Below the pieces are notes generated by a model, which was not told the DNA's origin, did not search any database, and worked only from the letters and a program-made list of their open reading frames with translations. Position numbers and translations under genes: made by a program. From contig JAGGDU010000241.1 of assembly GCA_018457135.1 (NCBI GenBank), positions 1-64,000 on the forward strand: a DNA stretch of 64,000 nt. The letters run 5' to 3'. This document shows positions 39,895 to 50,259 of this stretch, one piece after another (positions within the stretch are counted from its first letter, which is position 1; the number at the start of each line of letters is the position of its first letter). Origin of the DNA: Trichodesmium erythraeum GBRTRLIN201. GTDB taxonomy: Bacteria; Cyanobacteriota; Cyanobacteriia; Cyanobacteriales; Microcoleaceae.

Positions 39895-42800
39895 AACTGA
39901 CCCAAATTCTGTCTCAAATCTCTAGCCAAGGCATTAAATTATGGGCTGAAGGTGATGAGTTAAAAATCCGCGCTCCCAAGGGGACACTAACAGCAGAAAT
40001 TCGTGATTTATTATCCCAAAATAAACTCGAATTACTCCAGTTACTTCAGCAAAAGAGTAGTAATATTAGTGCCACATCTGTGCCTTTAGTTCCTGTTGGT
40101 AGGGATAAAGATTTGCCAGTTACTTATCAACAGGAGCGTCTCTGGACTATAGATCAGTTAATGGGAAATAAGCTGAATCTCAATGTTTCTACAGCCCTAA
40201 GAATTGAAGGTTTAATAGATGTCCAACTACTACAAAAAAGTTGGAATGAAATGATGAGTCGTCATGAAACTTTGAGGACTACTTTTAGTTTTGCTGAAGG
40301 GTCATTAATTCAAGTGGTTCTTCCTAGTTTAGATTCTGAGATTTCAGTAGTAGATTATCAAGGTTTAAGTAAGACTGAGCAAGCAAGTGTAATTCAAGAG
40401 GCTATTGAACAGGAAGCCCAACAATATTTTGATTTATCTGAAGGCCCACTGTTAAACGTAAAACTTTTCAGATGTAGCGAGCGAGAAGGAGTATTGCTAT
40501 TAGTATCTCATCATATTATTAGTGATGGTTTATCTCACAATTTTTTATTTCGCGAACATATACTTTTGTATGATTCTTATCTGAGTAAAAAACCATCTCC
40601 TTTAGAAGAATTAGATATTCAATATGGAGATTATTCTGTTTGGCAGCGACAGTGGCTACAAGGAGAGGTGTTACAAAAGGGAATAGATTTTTGGAAAAAA
40701 GAACTGGCAGATATTTCTACTTTATATCCAGTACCATCTGATATTTTTCAAGTATCTCCAGGCTTTAAAGCTATTAAGAAGACTTTTTCAATACCCAATA
40801 ATATATTGTCTTTAGTGCAAAAGGTAAGTAATCAATATAGTGTTACTCCTGTAGTTATTTTCCTTTCAGTGTTTTATGTATTGATATTTCAATACTCTCT
40901 AAAACAGGATATTGTTGTTGGTCTCCCAGTTTCGGGAAGGTTACATCATAAACTACAATCTGCCGTTGGTTACTTTACTGATACTATCCTATTACGAGCC
41001 AAAATATCTGATAATTTTATTACATTTAAAGAATTACTTAACAAAGTTAAAGAAATTACCATTAAAGCTTATGCCAACCAACATATTCCTCTCAACTTTG
41101 TAGCAGAATTCCTGAATCAGCAAAACAATCAACAATATAGAAATTTATTTCAGATTTTCTTTGACTATATTGACTTTGGAGGAGAAGATAAGATCGAATA
41201 TCCTAATTTGACAGGAACTTCAATAGAGGAAAAGTTCCCTTCAGATATAGATTTGTTCTTTCTTTTATTAAAATTTGAACAGGAGCTAAAAGGGTCTTTT
41301 AGTTACAATCCTGAATTATTTGAAGAAGAAACAATTACAGCTTTAATAGATTCCTATTTGTTGCTTCTAGAAAAAGCAATTAATGCTCCAGAGACACAAA
41401 TAAATGATTTAGAAATATCAGAAAATCTGGCAAAACGTAAGACTGAGATTCACAGTCAATCAAGAAAAATAAATCTGATAGAAACTGGTTTAAAATCTAT
41501 TTCTGAAGTTAAAGAGTCTGCTGTTTTGACTAGGGATAATCAACTGGTTGCTTATGTGGTTATTACCGATGATTATTCTGTAGAGAAAGTACAATCTTTC
41601 CTAGAATCTCATCTATCTTCCGAGTTTCTCACTGATGCTTATATACCTGTTTCTACTCTACCAAAAACAGAATCTGGAGAAATAGATGAAACTGCTTTAA
41701 CAAGTTTAGAAGTTATTGACTCAGAATTAATTAATCGTTGGGAAGAAAAACTGCGATCGCATCCCGAAATAGAAGAAGTGGCGGTAGTTGTGCAGCGCAA
41801 ACAAGCTTACCCAGTTATACCAGTAATTCAGGAAACAACAGTAGAAAAGAATGGTAAGGATAACACAAAAGACTTAAAAATTGCCGAAGAAAATATTGCA
41901 GATACTACCCCTGCTGAGGTAGACGAGGTTGCTGCATCTGTAGAATTTGAAACTTGGGCAGATTTATTACCAGGTACAAATGAACCAGCGATATATAGCA
42001 CTGACGGTCGTAAACCTCTTACTCATGCACAACTAAAAGATTTTGTACAGTCACCGCCAGACAAGGCCAGTCTCAGCTATTTGGGGATTAAAATAACTGA
42101 CCGTGTATGTGCTGCTACTCCCAATGGACCAGAAGCAGCAATAGCATTTTTGTCCTTAGCACAACAGTGTGTGTTTGCACCTATTAGCACTTCTCTGACG
42201 GAAAAGCAAGTTCAGTTTGAGTTGGAAGACCTGGGTGCAGTAGCTTTGTTATTGCAAAAGGGAGAAGCTAACAGTAGTGATAATGCAAAGTTAAAAGCTT
42301 GTGCGGAAAGTTTAGGGGTGCGGGTTATTGAGCTAATACCTGATGCTTCAGTATGTGGCTTATTTAGCTTGGAAGAAATTACTACAAATAAGGAAGAGCA
42401 TCAACCAATAACAGAAGGTAATAATAAACCTACTCGTGACCATATAGCTTTAGTGCTGCATACTAGCGGTACAACAAGAAAACCCAAGACAGTACCTTTG
42501 ACTCATGGGAATTTAACAGCAGGTTCTTTAACTATTAGTCAGACTATACAACTAACTCCAGAAGATACCTGTATCAATATCATGCCTTTGTTCCACATTC
42601 ACGGTCTTTCTGTTAATATTCTGGCCTCACTGTTAGCTGGTGCTAGTGTACTTTGCATGCCAGGGTTATACGCAACAGAAAAAGGAGTAAGTGATTTCTT
42701 TGAGTGGTTGAAACCGGACGAGGGAAGCGATAGAAAGAAAGTAACTTGGTATTCTGCTGTACCAACCATGCACCAAGCAATTTTGGAATATGCAGAACAA

Positions 42801-44252
42801 GCATTAGCGGAAACAGGTAAAGCTCCTGAACACTCTCTGCGTTTAATTCGTAACTGTTCCGCAGCACTGCTACCAGCTATTGCCGACCGGATGGCAAAAG
42901 CATTTAAATGTGAAGTATTGCCTACCTATGCAATGACAGAATCTATGCCTATTTGTAGTCCAGAAGTAGGTAAGGGGTTACTCAAGCGTGGCTCTGTAGG
43001 TCGCGCTGCTGGTCCGAAAGTAATTATTGGAGATGTCAAACTAGATGGAAAAGGCAAATCAGTTCTAAGTGTGCTAGAACCTTATGCTGAGGGGGAGGTA
43101 ATGGTTCAAGGTGCCTGTGTGACTGCTGGATATGAGTTAAGGGAATGGATGGATTATAATCCTAATAAGGAAGCCTTTATTGACGGTTGGTTAAGGACTG
43201 GGGATAAGGGTTATAAAGATAAAGATGGTTATGTTTATCTGGTAGGTCGGTTCAAAGAAATTATTAACCGAGCAGGGGAAAAAATTAGTCCGATGACAGT
43301 GGAAGATGTATTGCAGCGTCATCCAGCAGTAGGTCAGGTGGTTGTATTTGCTGCCCCCCATGAACTTTTTGGTGAAGTAGTGGGAGCAGCAATAGTACCA
43401 GTTCCCAACCAGACACGACCAACTCTAGCAGCATTACGTCAGTTTGCTATGAAGCAAAAAGAACTGGAAACCCAGTATTTGCCAGAATGCTTAGTTTGGA
43501 TGAATGCTATTCCTAAAGGTCTGACAGGGAAACCTGCGCGAATAGGTTTAGCCAAAAGGTTAGGAATACCTATTCTGACGACTGATGTGACAGCATCACC
43601 TCGAACTTTTGTGGCCACAAAAGGAGGGGATGGTAAGTATGTTTTAGAAATATTGGAGAGTCAAATTGAGAATGGAAAAGGAAGTTGTCAGAGCTTACAA
43701 CAGTTGACTGTTTATTTTACTTCTAAGACAACAGAGTTTTCTTTAAGTCAGTTGTCAGAGTTTGAAGTACGCGATCGCTTTGGTACTCTCAGTCAAATCA
43801 TGCCTTATGCTTTCGTCCAGTTAGACACATTACCATTAACATCTGATGGAAAAATAGACCGGAAACGGTTACAAAACCCTGAGAAAGATGGTGGTTCTCA
43901 AATTGTACAACAAGGAAATGAGACTGAGCAAAAGATTGCTGCTATTTGGAAAGAGGTACTGCAAATAGAAGAAGTTGGGATTTATGATAACTTCTTTGAA
44001 TTAGGAGGTAAGTCTGTACTACTAATTCAGGTGTATGCCAAGTTACAAGAAATATTTGATATGAATAACTTGAAGGTTGTTGACTTGCTAGCTAACCCTA
44101 CAGTTTATTCATTAAGTCAGTTTATTATCAATGGCGGTACAGCAGAATCAAACAAACAGAGCCAAGTTAGTTATCAGAAGCGTTTAACTAAACGTCTCTC
44201 TAAGAAAAGTGAAAGGGGTAATATGCGGAAAAAACTCCGTTCTCAAAAATAG
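39891..44252 (+). CDS. NRPS-like protein: TubC docking-C-acyl/AMP ligase-PCP
   Basis: 1453 residues, translationally coupled by a 4-base overlap. Residues 1-52 match the TubC N-terminal docking fold. A condensation domain (about 75-500) has an intact HHIISDG (His207-Gly213). A piece resembling an adenylation C-terminal subdomain (about 505-620) has lost its lysine (SGEIDE, Glu597). A complete AMP-forming ligase (about 680-1225) has SGTTRKPK (859-866), a TAMTES-like YAMTES motif, GWLRTGDKGY and catalytic K1214. It resembles short-chain acyl/oxalyl-CoA synthetases (AAE3/Pcs60) more than amino-acid A domains. A second A-tail-like piece with LPLTSDGKIDRK (K1321) precedes a PCP with Ser1375 (GGKSVL). 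A basic C-terminal tail (KRLSKKSERGNMRKKLRSQK) follows. It probably inserts a carboxylic acid or hydroxy/amino acid unit; the substrate is unknown. Confidence 0.88.
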   Translation: MKLTQILSQISSQGIKLWAEGDELKIRAPKGTLTAEIRDLLSQNKLELLQLLQQKSSNISATSVPLVPVGRDKDLPVTYQQERLWTIDQLMGNKLNLNVSTALRIEGLIDVQLLQKSWNEMMSRHETLRTTFSFAEGSLIQVVLPSLDSEISVVDYQGLSKTEQASVIQEAIEQEAQQYFDLSEGPLLNVKLFRCSEREGVLLLVSHHIISDGLSHNFLFREHILLYDSYLSKKPSPLEELDIQYGDYSVWQRQWLQGEVLQKGIDFWKKELADISTLYPVPSDIFQVSPGFKAIKKTFSIPNNILSLVQKVSNQYSVTPVVIFLSVFYVLIFQYSLKQDIVVGLPVSGRLHHKLQSAVGYFTDTILLRAKISDNFITFKELLNKVKEITIKAYANQHIPLNFVAEFLNQQNNQQYRNLFQIFFDYIDFGGEDKIEYPNLTGTSIEEKFPSDIDLFFLLLKFEQELKGSFSYNPELFEEETITALIDSYLLLLEKAINAPETQINDLEISENLAKRKTEIHSQSRKINLIETGLKSISEVKESAVLTRDNQLVAYVVITDDYSVEKVQSFLESHLSSEFLTDAYIPVSTLPKTESGEIDETALTSLEVIDSELINRWEEKLRSHPEIEEVAVVVQRKQAYPVIPVIQETTVEKNGKDNTKDLKIAEENIADTTPAEVDEVAASVEFETWADLLPGTNEPAIYSTDGRKPLTHAQLKDFVQSPPDKASLSYLGIKITDRVCAATPNGPEAAIAFLSLAQQCVFAPISTSLTEKQVQFELEDLGAVALLLQKGEANSSDNAKLKACAESLGVRVIELIPDASVCGLFSLEEITTNKEEHQPITEGNNKPTRDHIALVLHTSGTTRKPKTVPLTHGNLTAGSLTISQTIQLTPEDTCINIMPLFHIHGLSVNILASLLAGASVLCMPGLYATEKGVSDFFEWLKPDEGSDRKKVTWYSAVPTMHQAILEYAEQALAETGKAPEHSLRLIRNCSAALLPAIADRMAKAFKCEVLPTYAMTESMPICSPEVGKGLLKRGSVGRAAGPKVIIGDVKLDGKGKSVLSVLEPYAEGEVMVQGACVTAGYELREWMDYNPNKEAFIDGWLRTGDKGYKDKDGYVYLVGRFKEIINRAGEKISPMTVEDVLQRHPAVGQVVVFAAPHELFGEVVGAAIVPVPNQTRPTLAALRQFAMKQKELETQYLPECLVWMNAIPKGLTGKPARIGLAKRLGIPILTTDVTASPRTFVATKGGDGKYVLEILESQIENGKGSCQSLQQLTVYFTSKTTEFSLSQLSEFEVRDRFGTLSQIMPYAFVQLDTLPLTSDGKIDRKRLQNPEKDGGSQIVQQGNETEQKIAAIWKEVLQIEEVGIYDNFFELGGKSVLLIQVYAKLQEIFDMNNLKVVDLLANPTVYSLSQFIINGGTAESNKQSQVSYQKRLTKRLSKKSERGNMRKKLRSQK

Positions 44253-44365
44253 ATAATAGGGAGTAAGGAAAAAACACAAAATTTATTTTGCTTGAATTTA
44301 CCTGAAATTTAATACCTCTAAAACCTAAAAGTTAAAATCTAAAACCTAAATATATAATAAAAATT

Positions 44366-47300
44366 ATGAATCAGCCAGAAGAACCACAACAATATAATGA
44401 TAATGAAATTGCTATCATAGGAATGTCTGGACGGTTTCCAGGGGCAAAAAACGTGGAGGATTTTTGGGATAATCTCAAGAATGGTGTTGAATCTATCTCA
44501 TTATTATCAGATAAACAGTTGAGCAAGTCTGGTGTTGCACCCGAAATACTTAATAATCCCAACTATGTTAAAGTTAATTCTATGGTCTCAGACATCGATA
44601 TGTTTGATGCTAATTTTTTTAACTACAGTCCTAGAGAAGCAGAAGAAATAGACCCGCAACAACGACTTTTTTTAGAGTGCGCCTGGGAAGCAATAGAAAG
44701 TAGTGGTTATAACCCAGAAAACTATGAAGGTTCAATCGGGGTATATGCTGGAGGTGGACTGCCTACCTATTTAATGTATAACCTGGAAGACCAAGATTTT
44801 ATTCTACTGGGTAATCGCTACTTTACCCAAATGGTAGGTAATGACAAAGATTACTTAGCAACCCGCACCGCTTACAAACTAAATCTTACTGGACCAGCGC
44901 TCAATATTCAAACAGCTTGCTCCACTTCATTAGTTGCAGTACATTTAGCATGTCAAAGTTTGCTCAATGGAGAATGTGACATGGCTCTGGCAGGTGGTGT
45001 TTCGATCCAAATCCCTCAAAATGTGGGATACTTACATCAGGAAGGATTGATCGGCTCTCACGATGGTCATTGTCGAGCCTTTGATGCCAGAAGTTCGGGA
45101 ACAGTTTTTGGTAATGGTGTAGGAGTTGTGTTACTTAAACCACTGCAAGATGCTATAGCAGATGGAGATTGTATTCATGCTGTAATTAAGGGTTCGGCGA
45201 TTAATAATGATGGTTCTTTGAAACTGGGTTATACTGCTCCCAGTGTTGATGGTCAAGCTGCAGTTATTTCTGAAGCTCAAGCTGTTGCTAGTGTAACTCC
45301 AGAAACAATTACATATATAGAAGCTCATGGCACGGGTACGGAACTAGGAGATCCGATTGAGATTGAAGCTTTAACAAAAGCCTTTTCAGAGCATACTGAT
45401 AAAAAACAATTTTGCGCCATAGGTTCCCTAAAAACAAATGTGGGACACATGAATACGGCGGCAGGGATAGGAGCATTGATTAAAACTGTTTTGACTCTCA
45501 AACATAATTTAATACCTCCCAGTCTACACTACGAAAAACCTAATCCCCAGATTAATTTTAGCGATAGTCCGTTTTACGTCAACAGTACTTTATCTGAATG
45601 GAAACGCAACGGCACTCCTCTACGAGCAGGAGTTAGTTCTTTTGGTATAGGTGGAACTAACTCTCACGTTGTATTGGAAGAAGCTCCCAGTCAGGTTAAA
45701 GAAGAAGATGATTTGCAACGTCCCGTTCATATATTAACTTTGTCAGCTAAGACTCCAACAGCTTTAGCAGATTTAGTAGATAGTTATCATCATTATCTAG
45801 AAACTAATCTAGATTTGGATCTAGGAGATGTTTGTTACACTGCAAATACAGGAAGAGTTCATTTTAACCACAGATTAGCAGTTGTTGCTGAGAAACAAAC
45901 AGAATTAACTGAAAAACTGCGACAGTTTAAATTAGAAGATAAAGTAGAGGGTATCTGTTCTGGGAAACTGTTAATCAACGCTACTGCTCCTAAAGTCGCC
46001 TTCCTATTCACAGGTCAAGGTTCCCAATATGTTAATATGGGCAAGGAGTTATACGAACAAGCACCAGTATTCAGAGCGGCACTTGATGAATGTGAGGAAA
46101 TATTAGAGGAACTGGGTGTAAATTCTATATTAGAAATTATTTATCCTGAAGGTGGAGAGACATCACCCCTAGACCAAACAGCTTATACCCAACCTGCTAT
46201 ATTTGCCATAGAATACGCCCTAGCTAAATTATGGGAATCTTGGGGAATTAAACCAGATGTAGTGATGGGTCATAGTGTAGGTGAATATATAGCAGCAACA
46301 GTAGCTGGAATATTTAGTTTAGAAGATGGTCTGAAACTCATTGCAGCAAGGGGACGGTTAATGCAACAGTTACCCGCAGGTGGAGAAATGGTAGCTGTGA
46401 TGGCATCAGAAGCAAAAGTGAAAAAGCTCCTCAGACCTTATGCAGAAAAAGTAGCTATCGCAGCAATAAACGGACCAAAAAGTGTAGTTATTTCTGGTGA
46501 GGCGACAGCAGTCAGGGAAATTGTCAGCAGTTTAGAATCAGAAAAAATTAAAACCAAACAATTACAGGTATCTCACGCCTTCCATTCACCATTGATGGAA
46601 CCAATGTTGGCAGAATGGGAAGCAGTAGCTAAGGAACTAACTTATCATCAACCAGAGATTCCAGTCATATCTAATGTCACGGGAACAATAGCAGATAAAA
46701 GCATCACAACAGCCAAATATTGGGTAGATCATGTACGTCTACCAGTCAGGTTTACTGAAGGTATGGATGCTTTACAGAAACAGGGCGTTGAAATTTTCTT
46801 AGAAGTCGGACCGAAACCAATATTGTTGGGTATGGGTCGCCGATGTCTGCCTAAAGATGTAGGTGTTTGGTTGCCATCATTACGTCCTGAGCACATCCCT
46901 CTCCAGTCCTCCTTAGAAAGCGCGAGGTCAGAGGATTTTTCACAGATGCTTTCTTCTCTGGGAGAGTTATATGTGCGGGGAGTAAAGGTAGACTGGGTAG
47001 AATATGATGGAGAGTATAGTCGTCAGAAAGTAATATTACCTACTTACCCATTCCAACGACAAAGATACTGGATAGATAACTATTCGCGGGGGAGAAATTC
47101 TGTTTCAGTCAGTAGCAATAATGGTTTTGTCACTGAGGAGGGAACATCAAATCCTTTATTAGGTCGTAAATTACTTTTACCCTTTGCACAACAATTCCGC
47201 TTTCAGACTAAATTAACTCCTGAGTTTCCTTCTTATGTGAAAGACCACAGATATTACGGCAAAATAGTTGTAGCTGGTGCGTCTCACATTGTTCTTGGTC

Positions 47301-50095
47301 TCCTTGCTGGTAAAGAAGCACTAAACAGTGATTCTTGCGTTGTCGAAAATATTGAATTTTTGCAGATATTGGGAGCAGATGAAACTTCTAGTCGTACAGT
47401 GCAAATACTTCTGGATCAAGAAAAAGAAACAGAATATACTTATCAATTGATAAGTTGTGAAGCAGGAACAGAATACGACCCATCAACAGTTTGGACGGTT
47501 CACGCTAAGGCAAAAGTTCGCTCTGTTAATAACTCAGAGTTACCGAAAGAAAATATTGATATTGCAGCAGTAAAAAACCGATGTATTCAGTCTCTTTCCA
47601 GTGATGAATATTACTCAACTGCACTGGAACCCATGAAAGGAGACTTTCACCTAGGACCGACATTTCAATGGACAGAACAAGCTTGGATAAGTAGTACAGA
47701 AGGCTTAGTCAAAGTAAAAGCAGGTGAAAACAATGAAGAGATGCAGGAATATTGGCCTCATCCGGGTATGGTTGATTCTGGAATTGTGCCAGTAGCTCTG
47801 TTGTCAATACTTAGGGAGTTGTCTCAGAATACTGAGAATAATGGTAATGGCAAAAAAAATGCCATTGATAGTGAAATGGAAATTCCTACCTACGCATTTG
47901 CTGGAGCTAAGAGCTTTAAGTTTTTTGATAATTTTGACATTGATGATGATTTGTGGTATTACACCAAAATTGACGAGTCAAGTTCTTATGATCGAGGAGA
48001 ACTTCTAGGTGAGACTTACTTGCTCAATGGAGATGGCAAAGTATTAGCAGAATATAGTGGTATAGACTTCCGTCAATTAAGTCGCAAGTTATTGTTGAGG
48101 AGCTTTGGACTAGATTTCAGTCAGTGGTACTATCAAACAGAATGGCAACCTGCTGCTTTGATGCCTGGTGAGACACAGGAAACAGGAACTTATCTGCTAT
48201 TTTGCCCTACAGGAGAATCAAATAGTAAGTTAAAAGAATGGAGCGATAGCCTGAACTCCCAATTATTAGACCAAGGTCATCAATGTATTGTTGTTTATCC
48301 AGCAGATAGTTACAAAAAGTTATCCTCTGAAGGCAAAAAACAGATAATTCAATTATCTCCAACACAACCAGAACATTTCCAAAAGTTACTTGATGAGGTA
48401 AATGAATTAACAGAAGAGTTACCTTTGAAGGGTGTTATTCACCTGTGGAGTTTAGATACAGATGTTGAGGAGTTGACAAAAACAGAAGAGATAATTTGTG
48501 GTAGTATCATTAACTTCTTGCAAGGGATGCGATCGCTAGAAAAATTACCTCCTCTTTTGTTAGTGACTCAAGGAGCTTCATTAGAAGTCAGAAGCAAGGA
48601 GTCAGGAGTCAGTATTAACGCTCAACCGCAACAAGCTCTTTTATGGGGGGTAGGCAAAGTCATAACTATGGAGTATCCGCAGTTAGACTGTCGTTGTTTA
48701 GACCTAGACCCTAATGCTGATGAACAAGAAACTTTAAAAGTTTTACTTGATGAGGTCGCTAACCATCAGACATCAACCAGTGTGGAAAATCAAATCCGCT
48801 ATTGTCAAGGAAAACGTCAAGTAGCAAGACTAACTCAACCCAGGTTAGATACTGATGCTAAGTTAGCTATTCAGACGGAAGCAAGTTATTTGATTACTGG
48901 TGGTTTAGGTGCTTTGGGGTTAGAAGTGGCTCAATTACTCGTACAGCAGGGCGTTAAGAGTATAGCCTTAGTAGGGCGCAACTCTCCCTCAGAAACCGCC
49001 CAGGAAAGTATCCAAGAATTAGAAGCAGCAGGAACTCAAGTTTCAGTATTCTTAGGGGATGTCTCTGTGGAAAAAGATATGGTTAATATTTTCCAAAAGA
49101 TACAGACATCCTTACCTCCCCTTAAAGGTGTAATTCATGCTGCCGGAGTTTTAGATGACGGTTTCATACAACAAATGACTTGGCAACAATTCACAAAAGT
49201 TACTGCTCCCAAAGTTACTGGAACTTGGAATCTACATAAATTAACAAAAGATATACCATTAGATTTCTTTGTTTGCTTCTCCTCCCTTGCATCAGTGTTA
49301 GGTTCCCCTGGTCAAAGTAACTATGCCGCAGCTAACGCCTTTATGGATGCAGTGGCCCAATATCGTCAGAATTTAGGATTACCAGGATTGAGTATTAACT
49401 GGGGACCTTGGGCAAATGTTGGCATCGCCGCTCGGATGGGGGCACAACAACAAGGTCGTCTACAAAGTCAAGGTTTGCAAGGGATTCAAACAGAGCAAGG
49501 GTTACAAGCTTTAGAAGAAGTATTGGCGACCGATGAAGCACAAATAGCAATATTTAATATTGACTGGCCACACTTGTTGAGTCAGTTTGGACAGATGACT
49601 CCAGCATTTCTATCGGAAATAGCAAGTCAGCATCCACTCCAAGGTAAAGCAAATCAGGGACCTAAACAACGGGAGTTGTTAGAACAAATGAAGGTGGCAA
49701 CAACTGACCAACGACAAAGGTTAATGGTTGATTACTTGATCGGTGTTGTGGCTAAAGTATTGAGGCGGGGTAAAAATGATTTACCAGACCCAGAGGAAGG
49801 ATTCTTTAATTTAGGAATGGATTCGCTGATGGCATTGGATTTTGGGCAAATGATTCAGGTTGATTTAGGTATTACTTTGTCCTCAACTTCTACTTTTGAG
49901 TATCCAAATATTCAGGCATTAGCTGAGTATCTAGAGGAAATAATTCCGAAAGTGGATGAAAAAGAGGCTGAGTATGAAACAGATGATACTGCTATTGATG
50001 CAGAAAGTCTAATTACAGAGATTAGTCAGCTTTCAGAAGACAAAATGGATGAAGCTATTGATGAAGCTCTGACTCAACTTTATCAGTTTATATAG
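44366..50095 (+). CDS. Type I PKS: KS-AT-DH-KR-ACP
   Basis: 1909 residues. KS: Cys185 (QTACSTS), EAHGTGTELGDP, KTNVGHMNTAAG. AT: Ser637 in GHSVGEY, HAFHS, so malonyl-CoA is predicted. The DH region keeps His961 and Gly965, but the Pro of HxxxGxxxxP is Ala970. The second motif has Asp1137 but Val where Gln/His is usual (DSGIV), so dehydration may be altered. KR: TGGLGALG, LDD-type motif (AAGVLDDG), Tyr1653 in GQSNYAAAN; active, B-type. ACP: Ser1820 (GMDSLM). The C-terminal helix LITEISQLSEDKMDEAIDEA is a docking segment for the next PKS. The short acidic N-terminus has no coiled coil and could pair with the basic tail of the preceding protein. Its AT shares 533 identical bases with the first PKS. 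Confidence 0.95.
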   Translation: MNQPEEPQQYNDNEIAIIGMSGRFPGAKNVEDFWDNLKNGVESISLLSDKQLSKSGVAPEILNNPNYVKVNSMVSDIDMFDANFFNYSPREAEEIDPQQRLFLECAWEAIESSGYNPENYEGSIGVYAGGGLPTYLMYNLEDQDFILLGNRYFTQMVGNDKDYLATRTAYKLNLTGPALNIQTACSTSLVAVHLACQSLLNGECDMALAGGVSIQIPQNVGYLHQEGLIGSHDGHCRAFDARSSGTVFGNGVGVVLLKPLQDAIADGDCIHAVIKGSAINNDGSLKLGYTAPSVDGQAAVISEAQAVASVTPETITYIEAHGTGTELGDPIEIEALTKAFSEHTDKKQFCAIGSLKTNVGHMNTAAGIGALIKTVLTLKHNLIPPSLHYEKPNPQINFSDSPFYVNSTLSEWKRNGTPLRAGVSSFGIGGTNSHVVLEEAPSQVKEEDDLQRPVHILTLSAKTPTALADLVDSYHHYLETNLDLDLGDVCYTANTGRVHFNHRLAVVAEKQTELTEKLRQFKLEDKVEGICSGKLLINATAPKVAFLFTGQGSQYVNMGKELYEQAPVFRAALDECEEILEELGVNSILEIIYPEGGETSPLDQTAYTQPAIFAIEYALAKLWESWGIKPDVVMGHSVGEYIAATVAGIFSLEDGLKLIAARGRLMQQLPAGGEMVAVMASEAKVKKLLRPYAEKVAIAAINGPKSVVISGEATAVREIVSSLESEKIKTKQLQVSHAFHSPLMEPMLAEWEAVAKELTYHQPEIPVISNVTGTIADKSITTAKYWVDHVRLPVRFTEGMDALQKQGVEIFLEVGPKPILLGMGRRCLPKDVGVWLPSLRPEHIPLQSSLESARSEDFSQMLSSLGELYVRGVKVDWVEYDGEYSRQKVILPTYPFQRQRYWIDNYSRGRNSVSVSSNNGFVTEEGTSNPLLGRKLLLPFAQQFRFQTKLTPEFPSYVKDHRYYGKIVVAGASHIVLGLLAGKEALNSDSCVVENIEFLQILGADETSSRTVQILLDQEKETEYTYQLISCEAGTEYDPSTVWTVHAKAKVRSVNNSELPKENIDIAAVKNRCIQSLSSDEYYSTALEPMKGDFHLGPTFQWTEQAWISSTEGLVKVKAGENNEEMQEYWPHPGMVDSGIVPVALLSILRELSQNTENNGNGKKNAIDSEMEIPTYAFAGAKSFKFFDNFDIDDDLWYYTKIDESSSYDRGELLGETYLLNGDGKVLAEYSGIDFRQLSRKLLLRSFGLDFSQWYYQTEWQPAALMPGETQETGTYLLFCPTGESNSKLKEWSDSLNSQLLDQGHQCIVVYPADSYKKLSSEGKKQIIQLSPTQPEHFQKLLDEVNELTEELPLKGVIHLWSLDTDVEELTKTEEIICGSIINFLQGMRSLEKLPPLLLVTQGASLEVRSKESGVSINAQPQQALLWGVGKVITMEYPQLDCRCLDLDPNADEQETLKVLLDEVANHQTSTSVENQIRYCQGKRQVARLTQPRLDTDAKLAIQTEASYLITGGLGALGLEVAQLLVQQGVKSIALVGRNSPSETAQESIQELEAAGTQVSVFLGDVSVEKDMVNIFQKIQTSLPPLKGVIHAAGVLDDGFIQQMTWQQFTKVTAPKVTGTWNLHKLTKDIPLDFFVCFSSLASVLGSPGQSNYAAANAFMDAVAQYRQNLGLPGLSINWGPWANVGIAARMGAQQQGRLQSQGLQGIQTEQGLQALEEVLATDEAQIAIFNIDWPHLLSQFGQMTPAFLSEIASQHPLQGKANQGPKQRELLEQMKVATTDQRQRLMVDYLIGVVAKVLRRGKNDLPDPEEGFFNLGMDSLMALDFGQMIQVDLGITLSSTSTFEYPNIQALAEYLEEIIPKVDEKEAEYETDDTAIDAESLITEISQLSEDKMDEAIDEALTQLYQFI
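46340..46872. repeat. 533-bp AT segment identical to 34237-34769 (copy 2)
   Basis: This is the partner of the identical segment in the first PKS gene. It implies recent gene conversion or segmental duplication between the two AT domains. The AT of the final PKS (50260 gene) is related but clearly diverged. Confidence 0.9.
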
Positions 50096-50165
50096 AATTG
50101 AGAATTTAGAATTGAGAATTCAGAATTGAGAATTAAGGAGTTAGGAGTCAGTTATCAGCTCACAG
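50092..50165. repeat. GAATTGAGAATT short tandem repeats
   Basis: A degenerate run of AATTGAGAATT/TAGAATTGAGAATT units fills the spacer between the third and fourth synthase genes, followed by GGAGTTAGGAGTCAGTTATCAG. Such simple repeats are common in filamentous cyanobacterial spacers. An unusual poly-C run lies near 50207. Confidence 0.7.
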
Positions 50166-50259
50166 TTATTAGTCTTGCCTAAAGATACTGAACTCCTCCA
50201 CTCCCCCCCCCACTCCAATACTCCCTATTCCCTAATATTTACTAAAGAAGGAATTAAAC

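Noticed and set aside
42430-43560. FAAL-type fatty acyl-AMP ligase loading the assembly line
   Set aside because: Motifs follow short-acid CoA ligases (AAE3/Pcs60 type), and the domain lies after a C domain, not at the start of the line.
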